A stretch of 48,224 nt of DNA from the NCBI RefSeq assembly GCF_900176365.1, contig NZ_FWXY01000028.1:1-48224 (forward strand), given 5' to 3'. The DNA comes from Desulfocicer vacuolatum DSM 3385. GTDB taxonomy: Bacteria; Desulfobacterota; Desulfobacteria; Desulfobacterales; Desulfobacteraceae. The notes beneath the pieces were generated by a model. The model was not told the origin of the DNA, did no database searches, and saw only the letters and a list, made by a program, of their open reading frames with translations. This document shows, piece by piece, positions 22,277 to 31,593 of the stretch (positions are counted from its first letter, which is position 1; the number at the start of each line of letters is the position of its first letter). A program made the translations under genes and the position numbers.

Positions 22277-23983
22277 CTACCAGGACATGGCCTGGTTTAC
22301 TTCTTCATCTGTGATATCCACAATTTCACCGGTTTCCGGCTGTTTTTCTTCATAAAATGTTTCAGAAAAACGGTGGTCCTTATCTGTTATACCCGCATCA
22401 ATATTAAACTGATGCTCAAATTTCAGCGTTTCTTTAACAAAATCGTCAAATTCTTCCGCAGAAATGCTCACCCCGTACAATGCCTTCATCAAATCCAAAA
22501 GTGGGGTCATATCGTCCCGCACCGAGTACCGGACAAAATTACACATGCCCATGGCATCCATGCGGGAACCGATCACCTGAAATTTCTTGGACAAAGCAAC
22601 TTTACCTTCTTTGTCCGTGGGCACATCTTCATCCCGCAGGGTAAACCCAAAGGTGTGATCCGCCCCCATGGGGGAGGACAAATAGGTCATGGCCATGCCT
22701 TTGGAACCCCGGGGTTCATAGGCAGGCAGGGCCTGTCCCAGCACATGGGGGGCATGTCGAACCCCCAGCACCTTGGCCGCGATTTTAACCCCCGAGGCCA
22801 GAATACGTCCCAGGGGGGTGAGACTTCGAATCTCTTCCATCATTTGAATGGCTGCGTCTCCATCGCCAAACTCGGCAAGCCCCGCCTCCATGGCAACCCC
22901 AATGGCAGCCCCGCAATCCAATGTATCCACCCCGGCATCATTGGCAATGCGATTCATGGTACCAATGACATCAAGACTGTCCACGCAAAGATTTGAGCCC
23001 ATGAGGGCCATGGTTTCATACTCAATGGGAGAACAAAGCAAAGACCCATCCTTTCTGGGGTAAACATTGGAACACTGTATGGCACAGGGCTGCATGCAGG
23101 CGTGCTGGGTCAAGCCCTCCCCTCCCCGCTCTTTAATGATATCGTACATGGTCTGGGCATTTATTTTTTCCGCTCCCTCCATGGTGCCCCGGGTGAAATT
23201 TCTGGTGGGCAGTACATTCAAAGACTGGCAGATATCCACCATGGCAGCCGTGCCGTATTTGGTGAACAACGAAGACACAGGATTTTCCCTTAACAATTGA
23301 ACAATCTTTTTGGAGCCTGCTTTAAACATCTCCTTATCAGCGAAATCAGGCTTAACCTCTCCGTCATTTAAAAGAACAAGTGCAATGATCCGTTTTGACC
23401 CCATCACCGCTCCCAGCCCCCCCCGTCCGGCATACCGGGAACAGACACCATGGGGGTCAGAACAGGCGATGCCTGTGGCCAGCAGCAATTTTTCCCCGGC
23501 CGGGCCAATGGTCATGCAGCCTGCTTTTTTGCCAAATTTTTCACACAGCAGATCGGATTTTTCATACACCCCCTTTCCCACCAGAAAAGAGCCGTCCACC
23601 AATTCACATTTATCTTTTCCAATCACAATGATCTGCCAGGGGGCATCACCTGCCGGGGCATCCTCAATGACAATGGCCCGCAACCCATGACTTGCCATGC
23701 GGGTGCCCACAATGCCGCCAGCATTGCTCTCCTTGGCCCCCCCGGTGAGGGGACTTTTGGACCCGATACTCAACCGATTACAACTGGAAACGGTGGTGCC
23801 GCTCAGGGCACCGTTGCATAGAAATAATTTATTTTTTTTACCAAGGGCATCACAATCTGCCGGAATTTCCCGGCTGATGAGCCGGGAAGACAAGGTACGC
23901 CCACCCAGCAGATATTCCTTGGAATTTTCCTGTTCCCGTTTAATTTCACCGGTTGCCGCATTGATTCTTAATATGGAAAACAT
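22277..23983 (-). CDS. Aldehyde:ferredoxin oxidoreductase family protein
   Basis: Tungsten-type AOR family enzyme, 568 residues, cytosolic. AOR enzymes reversibly oxidise aldehydes to carboxylic acids using ferredoxin. The N-terminal pterin-binding domain has LGGRTLSSRLI and NRLSIGSKSPLTGG, then SNAGGIVGTRMASHG. The 4Fe-4S ligands appear as CMQPCAIQC (C-x3-C-x3-C, near 295) plus a C-terminal cysteine in MGMCNF. The spacing is that of a bacterial subgroup rather than the archaeal C-x2-C-x3-C enzyme. A GGGGGAG site lies before the ATG. It stands between two formate dehydrogenase loci and is divergent from the binding-protein/kinase cassette, which may control it. The actual aldehyde substrate is unknown. 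Confidence 0.9.
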   Translation of the reverse strand: MFSILRINAATGEIKREQENSKEYLLGGRTLSSRLISREIPADCDALGKKNKLFLCNGALSGTTVSSCNRLSIGSKSPLTGGAKESNAGGIVGTRMASHGLRAIVIEDAPAGDAPWQIIVIGKDKCELVDGSFLVGKGVYEKSDLLCEKFGKKAGCMTIGPAGEKLLLATGIACSDPHGVCSRYAGRGGLGAVMGSKRIIALVLLNDGEVKPDFADKEMFKAGSKKIVQLLRENPVSSLFTKYGTAAMVDICQSLNVLPTRNFTRGTMEGAEKINAQTMYDIIKERGGEGLTQHACMQPCAIQCSNVYPRKDGSLLCSPIEYETMALMGSNLCVDSLDVIGTMNRIANDAGVDTLDCGAAIGVAMEAGLAEFGDGDAAIQMMEEIRSLTPLGRILASGVKIAAKVLGVRHAPHVLGQALPAYEPRGSKGMAMTYLSSPMGADHTFGFTLRDEDVPTDKEGKVALSKKFQVIGSRMDAMGMCNFVRYSVRDDMTPLLDLMKALYGVSISAEEFDDFVKETLKFEHQFNIDAGITDKDHRFSETFYEEKQPETGEIVDITDEEVNQAMSW

Positions 23984-24059
23984 TACTCCCCCCTAATAGT
24001 TGTGTGGTGTGTTTTTACATCCGCCACGGACCATGCGAACTTAATGCCGGAGTCATCTT

Positions 24060-24314
24060 TATATGAAATACGCCTCAAATCAGGGGTGTATTTCAAGCTT
24101 TGTTGTGGGCAGGACCGGATAAAATAAGGCCTGCCCGTGGTAGTTATATACAATGCACCCTTCAAATTTGCCCCGGCAAAGTCCCCCCAATGGGCAATAG
24201 AAACCGGCCAATTGAGCTGTCTACGATTCCAGGCCGGACCGCCCATTGCCCCTCGGGGGGCGGCATGATACCATTGTAATATCCGTTGTATCCGACAGGA
24301 CATGCCCGTTATAT
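24060..24314. repeat. Joined repeats A and B
   Basis: Repeat A (24060-24150) then repeat B (24151-24314), both nearly full length, in the divergent gap between AOR and the binding-protein gene. Any promoters of those genes must lie in the short stretches outside (23984-24059 and 24315-24405), where no clear -35/-10 pair was seen. Confidence 0.87.
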
Positions 24315-24405
24315 GACCATTTGATTGCAAAAATATTAACATTCTACTATAAATTATGAAAGAGATAAAAGTTCATAATGAAAACTGACAAAAGTGGTGA
24401 TATCA

Positions 24406-25674
24406 ATGAAACTCCAGCCATGGGCAGAACTTATTATGATTCAATTTTCCCCGCAACAAGTTATAAAAACAAAAATAAACCTTCTTTATTATCTGCTTGC
24501 TGCTGCTTTGCCCTGGGCGATGTCAATACTGCTGTTATCTGCCTGCACACCTCCCCAGCCACTTGAAATAACATCTGAAAACAGAAATGGTATCTCCGAC
24601 AATGAGATTCTCATCGGCTCTTCCCTGGCATTGGGAGGACATGCCGGATACCTTGGCACCCAAATGCTCCAGGGGGCCAGATCCTATATTCGTCACATCA
24701 ATGACATGGGTGGCATTCACAATAGAAAAATCCGTCTCATCACCCTGGATGATCGGTATAATCCCACCCAATGCCTGTACAATACCCAGCAGTTAATTCT
24801 GGAAAAAAAGGTATTTGCCCTGTTCTGCTATGTGGGTACCCCCACCACGGTGCGAATTATCCCCCTTATCAATGAGGCAAGAATCCCCCTGGTGGGCATA
24901 TTCACCGGTGCCAACCGTTTGCGACAACCGGTGAACCGCTATTTAATCAACATCCGGGCCTCCTATTACCAGGAAACCCGGGCTGCAGTTGATTTTATTG
25001 TGAAAAAAAAACAATTGAACCAAGTGGCGGTGTTTTATCAATATGATGAATATGGGTTTGACGGTCTCAGGGGTACTGAAATCGCTCTTAAAAAATATGG
25101 ACTCATCCCCGTTGCCAAGGGATCTTATGTCCGGGGCACCCTGGATATTGAGGCGGGTCTTGACAAAATCATTGCATCCAATGCAAAGGCCGTGGTCATG
25201 ATCGGTACCTATGACTCCTGCGCTAAATTTATTAAACTTGCAAGGGAACGCAATTTTTCGCCCCTGTTCCACAATGTATCCTTTGTGGGCTCCAAAGAAC
25301 TTGCCAGAAGACTTGGACCCAATGGGCAAGGCGTAATGGTCACCCAGGTGGTGCCCCCCCCCACGCTTTCCCCGGACACCCCGCCCCTTCCCGGAGTAAA
25401 AGAGTACATATCTCTTTTGAATACCGCCTATCCCAGGAGAAAGCCCAGCTTTGTGGGACTTGAGGGATATCTCAATGCCAGAATCCTGGTGGAAGGTATT
25501 AAACGGGCCGGACCGGACATCACCCGGGAAAAATTCATCAACGCCATTGAATCCATTGATCAATTTGATCTTGGCATACAAAATCCCCTCACCTTTGGCA
25601 AAAATGACAACCAGGGACTGAATGATGTTTACTATACCATTATCCAGGACGGTAAACCGGTGCTGCTTAAATGA
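24406..25674 (+). CDS. Periplasmic binding lipoprotein, branched-chain amino-acid (LivJ) type
   Basis: A 422-residue type I periplasmic binding protein (Peripla_BP_6/LivJ-like). The hydrophobic signal ends in a lipobox LLLSAC, so it should be lipid-anchored. The ligand-binding fold begins with ILIGSSLALGGHAGYLG, then QGARSYIRHINDMGGIHNRK, and continues to FVGLEGYLNARILVEGIK. No ABC permease or ATPase is nearby. Its stop overlaps the start of a histidine kinase by four bases, so it probably acts as the sensory receptor for that kinase rather than in transport. The start is uncertain: ATG 24406, ATG 24436, or GTG 24394; all keep the signal peptide. Confidence 0.85.
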   Translation: MKLQPWAELIMIQFSPQQVIKTKINLLYYLLAAALPWAMSILLLSACTPPQPLEITSENRNGISDNEILIGSSLALGGHAGYLGTQMLQGARSYIRHINDMGGIHNRKIRLITLDDRYNPTQCLYNTQQLILEKKVFALFCYVGTPTTVRIIPLINEARIPLVGIFTGANRLRQPVNRYLINIRASYYQETRAAVDFIVKKKQLNQVAVFYQYDEYGFDGLRGTEIALKKYGLIPVAKGSYVRGTLDIEAGLDKIIASNAKAVVMIGTYDSCAKFIKLARERNFSPLFHNVSFVGSKELARRLGPNGQGVMVTQVVPPPTLSPDTPPLPGVKEYISLLNTAYPRRKPSFVGLEGYLNARILVEGIKRAGPDITREKFINAIESIDQFDLGIQNPLTFGKNDNQGLNDVYYTIIQDGKPVLLK

Positions 25675-27560
25675 ATTATTTTAACCAACTCAGCCTTAAA
25701 AACAAAATATTCATCTCCTGCCTGGGAATTATTCTACTGGTGAGTTTTTTCATTGCTCTATTCACAAGATCTCTTTTAATTACAGGTCTCACCGGTGAAT
25801 TAAAAAAAAGAGGCATTGGTATTGCCCAGGGGGTTGCCGACAGTGCCAGGGTCTATATGCTCACAAAAAACCGGGCAGAATTAACTGCCATAGCCTATGA
25901 TGCAAAACTTGGGAATCGTAAGGACATTATCAAATATCTGATGATCAGCGATAACCGTGGTAACATTCTGGCGCATACCTTTACCACCGGCTTTCCGCCC
26001 AATATCGAAACCCTGGTTAAAAACCAGAATATTGAAACAGCCAACATCACCGGTGCAGAGGTTAACGGGCATTTGTTTTTTCATGTGGTGGTGCCGGTAA
26101 AGGAAGGTATTTACACCATTGGATCAGTGCAGGCAGGGTTAAACAAACGTCACATTGAACGGCTAATATCGGATTTACGCCTGCTTTTTTTAAGCTTTTT
26201 GTCCATGGTGAGTATTATCTTCTTTTTTTTAAGTCACCGCCTGGCCCTGCACATCACCAAACCCATATCGTCACTGATTCGCTACACCGACCAGATTACC
26301 CGGGGAAATTTTAACATCTTTTTTGAGGACAATCGCATAAAAACCCATTGGAAGCCCGGAGCCAGAAACGATGAAATTACCAAACTGACCAATTCATTTA
26401 TCAAAATGACCTCCCGCTTAAAGGTGTCCACCAATCGATTAAAAGAGTCCCAGAAAAAATATCATGCCTTGTTCAGAAGTGGACCCAACCCCATTTTTGT
26501 GGTAAAGGAAAAAACCTTTGATATCCTGGATGCCAACCCCAATGCCATGGAAATGTTAGGGTATGAACGAAGAGAGCTGCTCCGGATGAACCTTTTTTCC
26601 ATTGGTAATCTCAATGAAATTGACTTTATCCATAAATACCCCGACCATGACACCATGGTAATCAGTTCAAAAGTTAAATTTTTCAAAAAAAACGGAGAAT
26701 TTATATTTGTCAACATCCATGCCAACCCATCTGAATATCGGAACAAAAAAGTTCTCATTGTGGCGGCAACGGACATCACCGAGCTTGTGGAAAAAGATTC
26801 CCAGTTGATCCAGGCCAGCAAAATGACCAACCTTGAAAAAATGTCCGCAGGCATTGCCCATGAAATAAACCAGCCCCTTAATGCCATTAAAATGGGCAGT
26901 GAATATCTTTGTATGATGAAAGAAAAAAAACAAACCGTTAAAGATGACGATCTTGACATGGTTCTAAGCCAGATCAGCAGTCAGGTCACCAGGGCTGCTG
27001 AAATCGTGGGACGTTTAAAAACCTTTTCGCGAAAGGCGAATTTTTCCAGGGAGGTGATCCAAATCAATAATTGTGTCCGGGCGGTGAATAAAATCATCGG
27101 CAGGCAGATTACCCTTCAAAACATTGACCTTGTCATGGATCTTACCCCATTACTGCCCACGGTTCTGGCCCATAATAACCGCATGGAACAGGTGATTTTC
27201 AATCTGGTCACCAATGCCAAGGACGCCATCAACGAAAGGATTGAAGATAGAAACGATATTGAAAAGGGGATTATCACCATCACCACTTTTTTTGATGATG
27301 ACATTGTGGGCATAAGTATTGCTGACAACGGCACCGGCATTGACCCCGGGCAGGTGGATCTTATATTTGATTCCTTTTACACCACCAAAGAGATGGGAGA
27401 AGGTATGGGGCTTGGGCTTTCCATTATCCAGGGAATCATAAAAGACTACAACGGCACCATCTGCGTGGGCAGCACACCGGGCCATGGTGCGATTTTTAAA
27501 ATTACTTTTCCGGCACATGTTCAAAAAACAGGGGAAATGAAAGCAAAAAGGAACATATAG
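25671..27560 (+). CDS. Membrane sensor histidine kinase with PAS domain
   Basis: A 629-residue histidine kinase. A first membrane helix (about 12-32), a periplasmic Cache-like region (33-165), a second helix (about 165-190), HAMP, a PAS domain (about 260-375, GPNPIFVVKEKTFDILDANP), then the H-box GIAHEINQPLNAIK (near 395) and an HATPase domain (ADNGTGIDPGQ, GEGMGLGLSIIQG). The HEINQPL form is typical of NtrB/DctB-like kinases. It is coupled by ATGA overlap to the binding lipoprotein and ends directly before a response regulator, so the three should form one signalling chain. Confidence 0.92.
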   Translation: MNYFNQLSLKNKIFISCLGIILLVSFFIALFTRSLLITGLTGELKKRGIGIAQGVADSARVYMLTKNRAELTAIAYDAKLGNRKDIIKYLMISDNRGNILAHTFTTGFPPNIETLVKNQNIETANITGAEVNGHLFFHVVVPVKEGIYTIGSVQAGLNKRHIERLISDLRLLFLSFLSMVSIIFFFLSHRLALHITKPISSLIRYTDQITRGNFNIFFEDNRIKTHWKPGARNDEITKLTNSFIKMTSRLKVSTNRLKESQKKYHALFRSGPNPIFVVKEKTFDILDANPNAMEMLGYERRELLRMNLFSIGNLNEIDFIHKYPDHDTMVISSKVKFFKKNGEFIFVNIHANPSEYRNKKVLIVAATDITELVEKDSQLIQASKMTNLEKMSAGIAHEINQPLNAIKMGSEYLCMMKEKKQTVKDDDLDMVLSQISSQVTRAAEIVGRLKTFSRKANFSREVIQINNCVRAVNKIIGRQITLQNIDLVMDLTPLLPTVLAHNNRMEQVIFNLVTNAKDAINERIEDRNDIEKGIITITTFFDDDIVGISIADNGTGIDPGQVDLIFDSFYTTKEMGEGMGLGLSIIQGIIKDYNGTICVGSTPGHGAIFKITFPAHVQKTGEMKAKRNI

Positions 27561-28259
27561 ATGAAAATTTTAGTCATAGATGATGAAAAACCCACCCTTT
27601 CCATGTTTAAACTCTTTTTAACCGCCTATGGGTATGATGTTTATACGGCAGAGAATGGAGAAAAGGGTTTGGTGATTTTTAAGGAAATTGCCCCGGAGAT
27701 TGTTTTCACAGATATTAAAATGCCGGGCATGGACGGCCTGGAAGTCCTTGCCTGCATCAAAAAAACAGATATCCCGTCACAGGTTGTTATCATCACCGGT
27801 CACGGGGACATGGAAAGGGCCATGGAGGCCCTGGATTTAAACGCCTCGGATTTCATCAACAAGCCCGTTGAACGCCGGGCATTGAATGCAGCCCTTTTCC
27901 GGGCGGAAAAAAGAATGGCATTGCCCCGAAAATTACCGGCAAAATTTTGTGCAACAACAAAAAATGGTACTTTGACCATAGAGATAAAAGGTCGATTAAC
28001 GGCATCGGCGGAACAGGCGCTTTCGTCTCTTTCATCCCCGGCCTTATCACAGAACATTAACCGCCTCTGCCTTGTAATGGATGACAGTTTTTCCATTGAT
28101 CGCCGGGGAATCGCTATTTTGATGAAACTCATGGGTCCATTAAAACACCGGGGAATATCCATTGTCATGGAAAACATCACCTGTAATTACGCCCGTGTCT
28201 TTAAAATGGCAGGCATGGATAAAATGGCAACTTTACAAGAAACTATACACGATGACTGA
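27561..28259 (+). CDS. Response regulator with receiver and STAS domains
   Basis: A 232-residue two-domain protein. Residues 1-120 are a receiver domain with phosphoacceptor D51 (IVFTDIKMPGMDG), the acidic pair in VIDDEK and the conserved lysine in FINKPVE. Residues about 130-230 are a STAS-like domain (GTLTIEIKGRLTASAEQAL, LVMDDSFSIDRRGIAILMKL), the anti-sigma-factor-antagonist fold. There is no DNA-binding domain. Output is therefore probably a protein-protein interaction, perhaps with the large activator encoded next. It begins at the base after the kinase stop codon. The serine expected to be phosphorylated in classic SpoIIAA-type STAS proteins is in a DSFSIDRRG context. Confidence 0.85.
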   Translation: MKILVIDDEKPTLSMFKLFLTAYGYDVYTAENGEKGLVIFKEIAPEIVFTDIKMPGMDGLEVLACIKKTDIPSQVVIITGHGDMERAMEALDLNASDFINKPVERRALNAALFRAEKRMALPRKLPAKFCATTKNGTLTIEIKGRLTASAEQALSSLSSPALSQNINRLCLVMDDSFSIDRRGIAILMKLMGPLKHRGISIVMENITCNYARVFKMAGMDKMATLQETIHDD

Positions 28260-28273
28260 CAAAGGGTGTCACA

Positions 28274-31200
28274 ATGAACCAATACCGCCCGCCCCATATT
28301 TCCAATATTGTTCATCGACAGCGCCTGTTTACGCTTCTGGACACCCATTTTCATAAACAGACCGTTATCATCAGCGGCCAGGCAGCCCAGGGCAAATCCA
28401 CCCTTGTGGCCTCATATCTTGCCTTGTCCCGGGAAAAAGTGTTGTGGTTCCATCTTTCCCCAAATCATGGAGACCATTCCAAGCTGTTTGATCTGCTCTT
28501 CCAGGGAATAAAAAAAACAGGGATGGAGGCGCAGTCGGGCACGGTGCATGGCGATATTCCCCACACCACCCTTGGAACGGACAAGGCCTTTCTCCGACAT
28601 TTTGAAGGCATCAGCGTCATGCTAAGGCACATTCCCCGGCCGTTAATCCTGGTTCTGGATGATTTTGAATCCCTGGAGGAATCCTCTTCCGGATTTCAAT
28701 TGATCAAGGAACTTCTCAATCAACGCTTTGACAAGTTAAAAATTTTTATTCTTTCACGCACCATCCCCCCCTTGCCCATGCCCCGGTTCAAGATGGAACA
28801 GAACATCGCAATGTTAACCAATGAAGATCTGGCCTTTACCATTGGAGAAACCCGGCAGTTTTTTTCCCAAAAAAACAACATGGACACAGGGGACATTGAA
28901 AAAATACAGAAAATCACACAGGGATGGGCCGGGGGGCTAACTCTGGTCTTCCAGTGCATGGATCGGTTTAAGAATATTGACAACCTGCCGGACCGATTAT
29001 CATGGGAGGTATTCAGCTTTTTTTCCCAGGAGATCTACCAGACCCTTACCCGGGACATGCAATCTTTTTTAATGAAAACCGCTGTACTTGACACCATTGA
29101 TCCCGGGGCCGCACTTTATATTTCACACGCCCCCGGTGCCTTTGATGTATTAAAAGCGCTTGAGAAAAAAAATCTTTTCATACAACGCATTGATTTTGGA
29201 GGTAAAGGACCGGCATTTAAATATCATAAACTGTTCCGGGAATTTTTATTGCAGGATCTTTTAAAAACAAAAGGCGCTCAAACCGTTGAAAAGCTCAATC
29301 GCAGGGCAGGACAATTTTACTGGAACAAAAGGGATCACGAACAGGCCATGGATTATTTCATTAAAGCCCATGCCTTTTGTGAAATTGCCGACATCATCAA
29401 AATTAAGGGAACAGATTATCTCATTAAACAAAAAATGTCGCGGTTGAAAAAACGGATGGATGCTCTGCCCCGGGAAATGACCCAAAATGATCCCTGGCTG
29501 TTGTTTTTTCTCACCATGACCCGGCGTATCCAGGGGGGAAAAAAAAATATACGGGACCTTAAAAGAGCCATTGGAATTTTTGAAGAGAATAAAGATACAC
29601 GGGGGATATTGCTTGGTGTCGGATATCTCATTGAAGCGGCGGTGTTTATCCGCCAGCCCTCCAGAAACATACTGGAATGGATAAAAAAAGGAGAAAAACA
29701 GCTCCGGGGGATGGATCAAAAAAACAGATATCCCTGGGCCCGCTCCCTTTTGTGGCAGCAGATGGGGCTGGGATACATTGCCGGAAACGGCAACATTCCC
29801 AAAGGTATTTCTGCCTGTAAAAATGCTATGTTGTTAGGGCGGCAGATAAATAATGAAGACCTGGTTCTCAATGCATCCATTACCCTGACATTTGGCTATG
29901 TCCAGGCAGGGGATTTTGCCAATGCCCGGAAAATGCTATCAAAAATAAAGAATCTCACCAGTGAAGGCAGGCACCCGGAATACCGGGCCTTAAAGGCAAT
30001 TGTGGGCATTGATTTTGCCCTTAAAAACGGACAATTTGATGCAGCCAGGGAACTTTTGAAACGCTCCGAAGCTGACATTGAAAAATTCGGTTTGATTTTT
30101 CTTTATCCCGGGTTTGTTGAGGCAAAGGCGCTATATCTTTTATACACCGGACAATTTAATGATGCCCGGCAGATGGCAGACCATCTCAATGATTTTTCAC
30201 TTCTGGAAGGGAACACCTTTTACAAAGGCATCTCCCATCGCATCAAGGCTTTGAGCCACCTGCGGGAAAAAGCATGCACACCGGCAGAACAGGAGATTAA
30301 CCTGGCACTGGACGCCCTGGCCCAGGTTCCCAAGGGGGATATTCATTATTTTCTTACCCGGCAACTGGCAGGAATCATTCTTTTTCATAACAAAGCCCAT
30401 GCCCGGGCCCGGGAACTTCTGGAACCTGTTTTAAACTATTTTCAAAGTATATCCTCGGATCTATGTGCCTGTGAAACCCAGTTGATTTTGGGATTGAGCG
30501 CCTGGGAGCTGGATGATCCGGAGACTGCTTTTTTTCATCTGAAAAATGGCTATGACAAAGCCTGCCGGGAAAATTACGATTTTTTCCCTTTGATTGGTGA
30601 AACCTTGCTGATCAAGGCCATTGTTCTTCTCACAGCCCATGGCCAAATCCAGCCATTGGCACCCTACCCCCTTTCCCTTATGCAAAACACTCCCCCGGAA
30701 AAGGTGTTCCTCTCCATGGAACAGATGTCAGCGCCATGCAGCAAAACAGAAAAAAACAAGCGCCTGGAAAACCTGCATCCATTATATAAACAGCTGTTAC
30801 CCAAGATCAGAATCAAAACATTGGGACAATTTACCATTCAATGTAATGATAAAACAGTGGATCATAAAACCCTTGGGGGCTCAAAACCCCTTTTGCTGCT
30901 CAAGGCCATTGTGTGCCATGGTTCCAGGGAGATTCCCAAAGAGATCCTCATAGATAACCTGTGGCCGGAAGCCACGGCAAAGGCCGGTGAAAAAAATTTT
31001 AAAATTAACCTCCACCGCCTGAGAAAGGCCCTGGAACCCCAGCCCATAAAAGAGTTCGGTCATTCCTATATTATCCAGAAATCAGGGCTGATTTCCCTGG
31101 ATGGAGAACTTGTGAGTCTTGATGTGGACGAATTTATGGCGGCCGGTACCAGGGCCATGGAAGAAGAACGAAAAGAGCAGTTTAAGGCGGCCCTGGGGTA

Positions 31201-31564
31201 TTATGATCATGCCATGAAATTATACAAAGGGGATTATTTCAATGAAGAGCCCTATGTGGAGTGGATGGCTCGGAAACGAGACCTTTTTAAAGCCAGGTTC
31301 ATGGAATGGATGCAGAAAAAAGCAAGGCTCCATGAAGAGCTGGATCAAAGGGACAGCGCCATCAGCACCTGGCACCGGATTCTCGGAATGGATGCCTGCT
31401 TTGAAAGCGCATACCGGAATCTGATGATCCTCCATGCCGATGGCGGAGAAAAGAACAAGGCCATGGAAATTTTCAAACGGTGCCGTGATACCTTGCAAAA
31501 AGAGCTGTCCACCCAACCCGGCCCCCAAACCATGGGACTTTATGATCAGATTATCTCCAGGTAA
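28274..31564 (+). CDS. Large MalT/SARP-like ATP-dependent transcription activator
   Basis: A 1096-residue STAND-type regulator. The N-terminal NTPase has Walker A GQAAQGKST (35-43) and Walker B LILVLDDFES (near 119), with the MalT-like winged region after it. The middle (about 350-830) is helical TPR-like repeats. From about 845 there is an OmpR/SARP-type winged helix (IKTLGQFTIQC, GGSKPLLLLKAIV, LWPEATAKAGEKNFKINLHRLRKAL) followed by a BTAD domain to the end. Such proteins hold the DNA-binding domain inactive until a ligand or partner triggers NTPase-driven oligomerisation. It begins 14 bases after the REC-STAS gene, so that protein is a natural partner. Targets are probably the flanking redox genes, which is inference. 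Confidence 0.88.
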   Translation: MNQYRPPHISNIVHRQRLFTLLDTHFHKQTVIISGQAAQGKSTLVASYLALSREKVLWFHLSPNHGDHSKLFDLLFQGIKKTGMEAQSGTVHGDIPHTTLGTDKAFLRHFEGISVMLRHIPRPLILVLDDFESLEESSSGFQLIKELLNQRFDKLKIFILSRTIPPLPMPRFKMEQNIAMLTNEDLAFTIGETRQFFSQKNNMDTGDIEKIQKITQGWAGGLTLVFQCMDRFKNIDNLPDRLSWEVFSFFSQEIYQTLTRDMQSFLMKTAVLDTIDPGAALYISHAPGAFDVLKALEKKNLFIQRIDFGGKGPAFKYHKLFREFLLQDLLKTKGAQTVEKLNRRAGQFYWNKRDHEQAMDYFIKAHAFCEIADIIKIKGTDYLIKQKMSRLKKRMDALPREMTQNDPWLLFFLTMTRRIQGGKKNIRDLKRAIGIFEENKDTRGILLGVGYLIEAAVFIRQPSRNILEWIKKGEKQLRGMDQKNRYPWARSLLWQQMGLGYIAGNGNIPKGISACKNAMLLGRQINNEDLVLNASITLTFGYVQAGDFANARKMLSKIKNLTSEGRHPEYRALKAIVGIDFALKNGQFDAARELLKRSEADIEKFGLIFLYPGFVEAKALYLLYTGQFNDARQMADHLNDFSLLEGNTFYKGISHRIKALSHLREKACTPAEQEINLALDALAQVPKGDIHYFLTRQLAGIILFHNKAHARARELLEPVLNYFQSISSDLCACETQLILGLSAWELDDPETAFFHLKNGYDKACRENYDFFPLIGETLLIKAIVLLTAHGQIQPLAPYPLSLMQNTPPEKVFLSMEQMSAPCSKTEKNKRLENLHPLYKQLLPKIRIKTLGQFTIQCNDKTVDHKTLGGSKPLLLLKAIVCHGSREIPKEILIDNLWPEATAKAGEKNFKINLHRLRKALEPQPIKEFGHSYIIQKSGLISLDGELVSLDVDEFMAAGTRAMEEERKEQFKAALGYYDHAMKLYKGDYFNEEPYVEWMARKRDLFKARFMEWMQKKARLHEELDQRDSAISTWHRILGMDACFESAYRNLMILHADGGEKNKAMEIFKRCRDTLQKELSTQPGPQTMGLYDQIISR

Positions 31565-31593
31565 AAGTCTGCCCGTGGCATTTATTCACAACA

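Noticed and set aside
22277-22996. A 241-codon plus-strand frame antisense to the AOR gene
   Set aside because: Shadow of the AOR coding sequence; no motifs and composition of an antisense frame.
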